Assembly (NCBI RefSeq): GCF_002968575.1
Contig: NZ_PVBM01000007.1
Location: 62,001 to 126,000 of the forward strand
DNA: 64,000 nucleotides
Direction: 5' to 3'
Origin: Neorhizobium huautlense
GTDB lineage: Bacteria; Pseudomonadota; Alphaproteobacteria; Rhizobiales; Rhizobiaceae
Program-made: the position numbers and the translations under genes
The notes under the pieces: generated by a model
Seen by the model: the letters and a program-made list of their open reading frames with translations, nothing else
What the model was told of the DNA's origin: nothing
The model's database searches: none
Shown here: piece by piece, positions 58,564-64,000 of the stretch
Numbering within the stretch: position 1 is the stretch's first letter
Layout of the letters: each line of letters opens with the position of its first letter

Positions 58564-58586
58564 AATTTTTTGTTGCATCAAAATTG
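58564..58586. promoter_or_regulatory. Candidate GntR operator 2
   Basis: The sequence from 58564 contains TTTTGTTGCATCAAA (58568-58582), flanked by AATT and ATTG. It is the exact reverse complement of the core at 57812-57826, 54 bp upstream of the aminotransferase ATG. This places the catabolic operon under the same predicted regulator as the importer. Confidence 0.6.
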
Positions 58587-58639
58587 AAAATCTGGCTTCC
58601 TTTACATATTGCTGGCTTACCGCCGGCGCGGAGGAGCCT

Positions 58640-59983
58640 ATGCCGATACGAACACCAGCCCCACAGCAAGCGAGCCTTACGGAGATCTCTAAGGGACTTT
58701 TCGAACGGGCATGCATCGTTATCCCCGATGGCGTCAATCGCGCCACGGTCGATCGCGACCCCTTCCCCGACTACGTGGGTTGGGGCCGAGGCGCCTATCT
58801 CTACGACGTCGACGGCAGTAAATATCTCGATCTCAACAACAACTTTACCACGCTCATCCACGGCCATACATTTGAGCCCGTGATCGAGGTCGCCCGCCGC
58901 GTGCTCAAAGACGGCAGCTGCTTTTCCAATCCCACGTTACACGAGATCAATCTCGCCGAACTTCTGTGCGAGAGAATCCCGGCTGTCGAACAGGTCCGGT
59001 TCGTCAATACCGGCACTGAGGCCGTGATGTTTGCGATCAAGGCGGCGCGGGCGGCAACCGGTCGTCCCGCGATCGCGAAGATTGAAGGCGCCTACCACGG
59101 TGCCTATGACTGGGCGGAGGTCGGACAAGCTGGGACACCCGACACTTGGGGGGCACCCGAGGCGCCCATCACGGTTCCTAATTATGCCGGCCAGCCCCGC
59201 TCGGTCACGGACGACGTTATTCTGCTTCGTTTCAACGACGCTGCGGCGGCTCGTCGCCGCATTGCGGCCAATCACCAACGACTCGCCTGCATCTTGATCG
59301 ATCCGGTACCAAGTCGCGCTGGACTTTTGGCACCGGATGACAGTTTTCTTGCGGCTATCGTTGAGACAGCAAGACAGTACGGAATTCTCGTTATCGCCGA
59401 CGAAGTTCTCAATTTGCGACAAGGTTATCAGGGTGCATCAGCCCGCTTCGGGCTCAATCCCGATTTGATTTGCATGGGTAAGATAATCGGTGGGGGATTT
59501 CCGATCGGTGCAGTCGGCGGAACGAAGACTGCCATGGCCGTGTTCGGCGGAAGCGGCGGTCCGCCTTTGCTCCCACAAGCGGGCACTTTTTCTGCCAATC
59601 CAATTTCCATGGTCGCCGGTCTTGCCAGCATGACGGCCATGACGATCGAGCAATTCGACCGGCTCGAGCGACTTGGCGATCATCTGCGTGCGCGTTTGCG
59701 GCAGGTGATCGCAAAATACGAAGCGCCATTCAGCGTCACCGGCTCGGCATCACTGTTTCGCCTTCACCCAAAGCCCTATGCACCGCGAGAATATCGAGAT
59801 GCCTATCTTTCAAAAAGCGAAGCCGAAACCATGCGCCTGCTTGGGCGGCATTTCAAAAAGCATGGGATTATCCTGCCTTTTGCCGCTGCCGCCAGCCTCT
59901 CGACGGCCATGGGCGATACCGAAATCGAACTGATCATCCAGACCTTCGAGCATGCTCTGGCTTACGAGGAACTGACCCTATGA
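58640..59983 (+). CDS. Class III PLP aminotransferase (GSA aminomutase-like)
   Basis: A 447-residue enzyme of the glutamate-1-semialdehyde aminotransferase/aminomutase group. Key residues: phosphate-binding NTGTEAVM (about 123-130), YHGAYDW, the Asp-Glu-Val triad at 254-256 (ADEVLNLR) and the PLP lysine K281 (CMGKIIGGGFPIG). It is not expected to be HemL given its operon. Transamination of an imported amine or beta-amino acid is likely. Stop and next start overlap (ATGA), so it is co-translated with the ThDP enzyme gene. Confidence 0.9.
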   Translation: MPIRTPAPQQASLTEISKGLFERACIVIPDGVNRATVDRDPFPDYVGWGRGAYLYDVDGSKYLDLNNNFTTLIHGHTFEPVIEVARRVLKDGSCFSNPTLHEINLAELLCERIPAVEQVRFVNTGTEAVMFAIKAARAATGRPAIAKIEGAYHGAYDWAEVGQAGTPDTWGAPEAPITVPNYAGQPRSVTDDVILLRFNDAAAARRRIAANHQRLACILIDPVPSRAGLLAPDDSFLAAIVETARQYGILVIADEVLNLRQGYQGASARFGLNPDLICMGKIIGGGFPIGAVGGTKTAMAVFGGSGGPPLLPQAGTFSANPISMVAGLASMTAMTIEQFDRLERLGDHLRARLRQVIAKYEAPFSVTGSASLFRLHPKPYAPREYRDAYLSKSEAETMRLLGRHFKKHGIILPFAAAASLSTAMGDTEIELIIQTFEHALAYEELTL

Positions 59984-61689
59984 ATTGCGAACCAAATCCC
60001 ACTGTGGCCGAACGTATTGCCCTTGCGCTAAAACGACATGGCGTCGAAACGATTTTCGCCCAGAGCCTCCCGTCGGCGGTTATCCTCGCGGCCGAAGCGA
60101 TGGGGATCCGCCAAATCGCCTACCGGCAGGAAAATATGGGGGGTGCCATGGCCGACGGTTACGCGCGCCGCATAGGTAAGGTGGCGGTCGTGGCGGCGCA
60201 GAACGGTCCGGCGGCAACGCTGCTCGTGCCACCACTTGCGGAAGCGATGAAGGCAAGTGTTCCAATCGTTGCCCTCGTCCAGGACGTCGAACGCGATCAG
60301 GCCGATCGCAATGCATTTCAGGAACTCGATCACCTGGATCTCTTTCGGGCCTGCGCCAAATGGGTGCGCCGTGTGATCACTGCCGGGCGGATTGATGATT
60401 ATATCGACATGGCATTCACTGCCGCCGCCTCCGGCCGCCCTGGGCCGGCCGTGCTACTCCTGCCCGCCGATCTCTTGCGTGAGCCAGGAGCACCTGTACT
60501 ATTTAGTCGCAGCTCCAGTCTCGGATCTTCACCGATCGATATTACCCGACCGGCCGACACCCTGATCAATGAAGCTGCCGAACGCATCGCGACGGCACGC
60601 TCGCCTGTCGCAATCGTGGGAGGTGGCATCCACAACGGCCAGGGCGTTTCGGCGCTTGGCGGACTTCAAGAACTTGCCAGCCTCCCGGTGTTCACCACCA
60701 ATATGGGCAAGGGCGCTGTCGACGAAAATCATCCCCTTTCGGCGGGCGTCATCACCATGACCGGTCCGAGATCCCTCGGCAGCCATTCCCGCGCTTTGAT
60801 CGATGACGCGGATCTGGTGTTACTGGTGGGCACCCGTACCAATCAGAATGGCACCGACAGCTGGCGGCTTATCCCTCAAGCCGCAACTGTCATTCATGTG
60901 GACGTTGACCCACAGGAGATTGGACGCAGCTATGAAGCGATCCGGCTGGTCGGCGACGCCGGCGAGACACTTTCGGCGCTTTGTGCGGCTCTTGAAACTC
61001 ACGATCTTAGTATCCGCCACGCCAACCGCAAACCAGTAGAGGACACGATTGCGGCAGCCTGGGCAAGTTTTGAGGACGATCGCCGATCGCTCATCGATCC
61101 CCGTCAATCGCCTCTTCGTCCCGAACTTGTCATGATCGAACTGCAAAAGCGATTGACCCCGGAAACAACGGTTGTGGCGGATGCCAGTTATTCCTCCATG
61201 TGGATCGTTGGCCAATTGCGCAGCCTTAAAGCCGGGATGCGGTTCATCAGCCCAAGGGGACTTGCCGGGCTCGGCTGGGGCCTCCCGCTCGCCATCGGCG
61301 CGAAGGCGGCGGTGCCGGAACAGCCTGTTGTCGTCGTCGCGGGTGACGGCGGCTTCGCCCACAGCTGGGCCGAGATGGAAACTCTGGTGCGTTGCAATCT
61401 GCCGGTGATCATTATCGTGTTGAACAACGGGATCCTCGGCTTTCAAAAACACGCGGAGACCGTGAAGTTTGGACGCTTCACCAGCGCCTGCCACCTTAAC
61501 GCCGTCGACCATGTAAAAATCGCCGAAGCCTGCGGCTGCACCGCTTTGCGTGTCGCGGAACATTCAGCTTTAATTGACGCGCTCGACCAGGCCTTTGCGT
61601 ATGAAGGGCCTCTATTGATCGAGGTCATGACGAGCCCCCACGCCTTCCCGCCCTTGTCGCTATTCGCCCATCTGGAGGATGTGGCATGA
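59980..61689 (+). CDS. ThDP-dependent enzyme (acetolactate synthase/decarboxylase-like)
   Basis: A 569-residue thiamine-diphosphate enzyme. The activating Glu is E51 (YRQENMGGAMADGYAR). The middle domain binds nucleotide or FAD-like groups (VAIVGGGIHNGQG). The ThDP/Mg motif starts GDGGFAHSWAEMETLV and ends VLNNGILGF. The family includes acetolactate synthases, benzoylformate and oxalyl-CoA decarboxylases and sulfoacetaldehyde acetyltransferase; the sequence does not choose between them by eye. It is the second gene of the aminotransferase-ThDP-SDR operon. Confidence 0.88.
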   Translation: MNCEPNPTVAERIALALKRHGVETIFAQSLPSAVILAAEAMGIRQIAYRQENMGGAMADGYARRIGKVAVVAAQNGPAATLLVPPLAEAMKASVPIVALVQDVERDQADRNAFQELDHLDLFRACAKWVRRVITAGRIDDYIDMAFTAAASGRPGPAVLLLPADLLREPGAPVLFSRSSSLGSSPIDITRPADTLINEAAERIATARSPVAIVGGGIHNGQGVSALGGLQELASLPVFTTNMGKGAVDENHPLSAGVITMTGPRSLGSHSRALIDDADLVLLVGTRTNQNGTDSWRLIPQAATVIHVDVDPQEIGRSYEAIRLVGDAGETLSALCAALETHDLSIRHANRKPVEDTIAAAWASFEDDRRSLIDPRQSPLRPELVMIELQKRLTPETTVVADASYSSMWIVGQLRSLKAGMRFISPRGLAGLGWGLPLAIGAKAAVPEQPVVVVAGDGGFAHSWAEMETLVRCNLPVIIIVLNNGILGFQKHAETVKFGRFTSACHLNAVDHVKIAEACGCTALRVAEHSALIDALDQAFAYEGPLLIEVMTSPHAFPPLSLFAHLEDVA

Positions 61690-62462
61690 CAGATGACAAC
61701 CCTTTGCGCGTCGCTGTCGTCACGGGAGGAACGACAGGGATAGGCCTTGCCTGCGCACAACGGCTCCTGCGAAGCGGGCATCGCGTCGCCGTGTTCAGTC
61801 AAAATAGGGAAAAAGTCGACCACGCCCGTAGACTTCTCGTTGAGGCGTTCGGCACTGATCGCGTCATCGCTGCGGAGGTCGACATCCGCAACCTCGACGC
61901 TCTCGAGGGTTTTTTCGTCAAGGTGAAGTCGCTCTGGGAGCATCCGAAAGTTCTTGTCCTCAACGCCGGATCGTCGCCCAAATCAAATGGCAAAAGGACC
62001 GCATTTGGTTGTATTTCGCAGCAGGAATGGAACGACACGTTAGCGGTCAACCTGACAGGAGCGATGGCATGTTGCCAGCTTGCTGCGCCAGCCATGTCAG
62101 CGGCTGGTTTTGGCCGAATTGTCTTTATTGGATCCGTCGCGGCGCGTACCCTTCCGCGCATTGCGGGAACAAGCTACGTAGTGTCAAAGTCCGCTTTGGC
62201 CGGTCTGGCTAGATCACTGGTGGGCGAATATAGCGCACTAGGCGTCACCATCAACACAGTTGCGCCCGGGCGCATTCTTACCGATATGACGGGTCCCGCA
62301 GATAGTCCGGAAAACACCGCCGCACGTCATCGCATACCCCTTGGACGTTTAGGCCGCCCGGATGAAGTTGCAGCGGTCGTTGATTTCCTCACCTCCGATA
62401 GCGCCAGCTTCGTGAACGGCGCAGTGATTGACGTCAATGGAGGAGAATTCGTGCCCCTGTGA
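61686..62462 (+). CDS. Short-chain dehydrogenase/reductase
   Basis: A 258-residue SDR oxidoreductase. Cofactor loop GGTTGIGLACAQRLL (about 14-28), NAGSSPKS, the catalytic Ser in IGSVAART and YVVSK, then NTVAPGRILTDMTG and a normal C-terminal INGA-type GAVIDVNGGEF. The ATG overlaps the ThDP gene stop (ATGA). It probably reduces or oxidises the aldehyde or ketone made by the two preceding enzymes. Confidence 0.92.
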   Translation: MTDDNPLRVAVVTGGTTGIGLACAQRLLRSGHRVAVFSQNREKVDHARRLLVEAFGTDRVIAAEVDIRNLDALEGFFVKVKSLWEHPKVLVLNAGSSPKSNGKRTAFGCISQQEWNDTLAVNLTGAMACCQLAAPAMSAAGFGRIVFIGSVAARTLPRIAGTSYVVSKSALAGLARSLVGEYSALGVTINTVAPGRILTDMTGPADSPENTAARHRIPLGRLGRPDEVAAVVDFLTSDSASFVNGAVIDVNGGEFVPL

Positions 62463-62469
62463 ACGATGC

Positions 62470-63174
62470 TTAGACGAGCTCCTCGAGAGGCGTCGGAACA
62501 TGTTGCGCGCGCAGATGAATGGTTTTCACAAGTTCGGGGAGCATCGACATCGTTTCCTGACATCGTAGCTCAAGCATGCGTAGCGCTTGCTTGCGCGAGC
62601 CACTTTGCAAAAGGTGAGCGAGCCTATTGAGATCCGATGGAACGTCAAGTGGTCGGGGCATCGACTTCAGCGCCAGGAGGTGGACAACTCGAGCTCGATC
62701 ATTGAATTGGCGCACCGAATGCACGAGACGGAGATTGCCGCCCATGAGCGCAATCCGTTCGTAGAAACTCTCCACATAAGCGGCGCAGGCTCGGGCCAAA
62801 TCACCTTCGTCCGGCATATGGCTATGATTTGCTGGAAGAAGAGGCAAATCATGTGGGTCGAACGGGTTGGCGCTTCTTTCGATCGCAAATCGAAGCATTA
62901 GGAATGTCAATTCATAGTCAGCGCGCAAATCATCGAGATCGAGCGGTTTGACGTAATAGCCCCTACCCGGAACGAAGCCGATCACTCCTTCATGCACAAG
63001 CTTGATCAACGCCTCCCGGATCGGCGTCGGGCTCACCTTCATTTTCTCGGCAAGTGTCCGAATGTTAAAGAATGTTCCGGGAAACGACCTATAACTCATC
63101 ACAGCCGCTTTAAGCCGGGTGTAAGCGTCCGTTGTTTTGTCAGGTGATGAGGGATCTCCAGAAATCGATTTCAT
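62470..63174 (-). CDS. GntR-family transcriptional regulator
   Basis: A 234-residue regulator from MKSISGDPSSPDKTTDAYTR; a frame starting at 63354 would add 60 residues without GntR character. The winged HTH lies at about residues 18-75 (YTRLKAAVMSYRSFPGTFFNIRTLAEKMKVSPTPIREAL, GYYVKPL), followed by a helical ligand domain. It is convergent with the SDR gene. It could be a second control point for the same module or belong to a neighbour to the right. Confidence 0.85.
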   Translation of the reverse strand: MKSISGDPSSPDKTTDAYTRLKAAVMSYRSFPGTFFNIRTLAEKMKVSPTPIREALIKLVHEGVIGFVPGRGYYVKPLDLDDLRADYELTFLMLRFAIERSANPFDPHDLPLLPANHSHMPDEGDLARACAAYVESFYERIALMGGNLRLVHSVRQFNDRARVVHLLALKSMPRPLDVPSDLNRLAHLLQSGSRKQALRMLELRCQETMSMLPELVKTIHLRAQHVPTPLEELV

Positions 63175-63363
63175 AATATGCAGCTGCCATTGATCGAATG
63201 CCGTCCAAGGTGATTCCAAATACACGCTGTGGTAGATTAGCACGATCTGCTCTTCCGCCGTGGTATATCCAGCTGATATCGCCGATATATGATTGGTATT
63301 TGGATGCCTGACTGAGATACCCATCAGGATCGACAACCGCTCACGGGGAGCCAAAGCGTCGCC

Positions 63364-64000
63364 TTACCGTTCGTAGTCATCGCGGTTTAATTTGCGCTCA
63401 CTTGGAGCGCGGCCCCTTTCAACAGTTTGAGACGTTATCCTTGCAGCCGCATCTGGACTTCCTTCACGAGCTGACCGCTCTGTCTCGCCGCCCCTATCCT
63501 CCCGAGTTTGAATTGAAGTAGCATCTCGCGCCTGCTCCGGTGAGCGGGGGGGCCGTGGAGCGTTTGGCTCCTCAATTGGAGAGTCACGTTTTTCGCCCAG
63601 GATTTCGGCGAATCTGGAGATTCCTGCCTCAATCATGCGTTTAGCGTCCGATCTTGCGGCATCACCGTCATAGTCGTCGGAATGGAAAGAAACCCTCGCT
63701 TCACGTGCTCGTCCGATCGCGTCGAGCAATGAGGCCGCTGCGCTTGAAACTGATCGAACGGACCGCTTTTTTTGAACGTCTGTCCCCTCCTTTTCCTGTC
63801 GCCTCTGGGGATCGGCGTGGCCCTGTTGGTTTGGGACCGGTGACGACCTCCCCCGTTGCTGTCCGTTGTTTACCGTCGATCCTTCCTGCTCAAAGCGGTG
63901 TTGAATTTCCGGTTTTGCGTTTCCTGATTGCTTGCCGGCTGCGCTGGGAAACCCCTCGGCTCCGAGCGATGGAGTTCGCAAGAATGCTGCCTGTTGGCCG
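63364..64000 (-). CDS. Unrecognised charged protein, 5' end outside window
   Basis: A leftward frame open to the window edge; at least 210 residues are visible. The visible part is hydrophilic and rich in Arg, Glu, Gln, Pro and Ser, with one probable helical stretch (SVSSAAASLLDAIGRAREARVSFH, KRMIEAGISRFAEILGEK). It ends RAPSERKLNRDDYER. This looks like the disordered tail of a larger protein. The presence of a T4SS makes a relaxase tail attractive, but no relaxase motif is visible, so this is a guess. Confidence 0.45.
   Translation of the reverse strand, partial: GQQAAFLRTPSLGAEGFPSAAGKQSGNAKPEIQHRFEQEGSTVNNGQQRGRSSPVPNQQGHADPQRRQEKEGTDVQKKRSVRSVSSAAASLLDAIGRAREARVSFHSDDYDGDAARSDAKRMIEAGISRFAEILGEKRDSPIEEPNAPRPPRSPEQARDATSIQTREDRGGETERSAREGSPDAAARITSQTVERGRAPSERKLNRDDYER

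Noticed and set aside
13280-64000. A second copy of the tRNA-Val 3' end marking the other island boundary
   Set aside because: Not seen in the window by eye; the right boundary is probably beyond 64,000.

Overview
The window looks like an alphaproteobacterial, probably Rhizobiaceae (Rhizobium/Agrobacterium clade), replicon. The evidence is the rhizobial-type nuo operon with small accessory genes between canonical subunits, the tRNA-Asp/tRNA-Val cluster, a LuxR/LuxI pair next to a VirB/VirD4 system, and the general protein style. The genus is inferred and not proven.

Positions 1-12,293 hold a chromosomal core operon for respiratory complex I, transcribed leftwards in the order nuoA-B-C-D-(small secreted protein)-E-(29-codon ORF)-F-(HhH protein)-G-H-I-J-K-L, with nuoL cut by the window edge. 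Upstream lie two tandem, apparently identical tRNA-Asp(GTC) genes and a tRNA-Val(TAC) gene.

Positions 13,280-64,000 are accessory DNA that looks like one end of an integrative element or genomic island inserted at tRNA-Val. Just inside tRNA-Val is a leftward operon of a small membrane protein, an excisionase-like protein and a tyrosine integrase that has lost its catalytic half. Then come an AHL-type quorum-sensing pair (luxR, luxI), an XRE regulator, a PAS-GGDEF protein and an SNase-like secreted protein. A complete 13-gene VirB1-B11/VirD4 type IV secretion operon follows (19.5-32.1 kb), with an extra lytic transglycosylase between virB4 and virB5 and a 52-codon membrane-protein ORF just after virD4.

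The next part is a patchwork of cargo and decay: gmd/fcl (GDP-L-fucose synthesis); a YbaY-like Tat-exported protein; a very large RTX metalloprotease; an IS66 remnant; a SulP anion transporter; an alcohol dehydrogenase remnant; a two-subunit molybdenum hydroxylase with an AraC regulator; an XRE regulator divergent from an alpha-oxoamine synthase that is followed by a broken class III aminotransferase and a GNAT; and a collapsed idonate/gluconate catabolic cluster in which only the gluconate 5-dehydrogenase gene is intact.

From 52.0 to 63.2 kb sits an intact, coherent module: an M81 (MlrC-like) metallopeptidase, a spermidine/putrescine-type ABC importer, a GntR regulator, a class III (GSA-like) aminotransferase, a ThDP-dependent enzyme, an SDR oxidoreductase and a second GntR. 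Both intergenic regions around the first gntR carry the same near-palindrome (TTTTGTTGCATCAAA on one strand or the other), a strong candidate operator. The module reads as uptake and catabolism of an unidentified amine- or amino-acid-like compound and is the best candidate here for an undescribed pathway. The window ends inside a charged, unrecognised protein.
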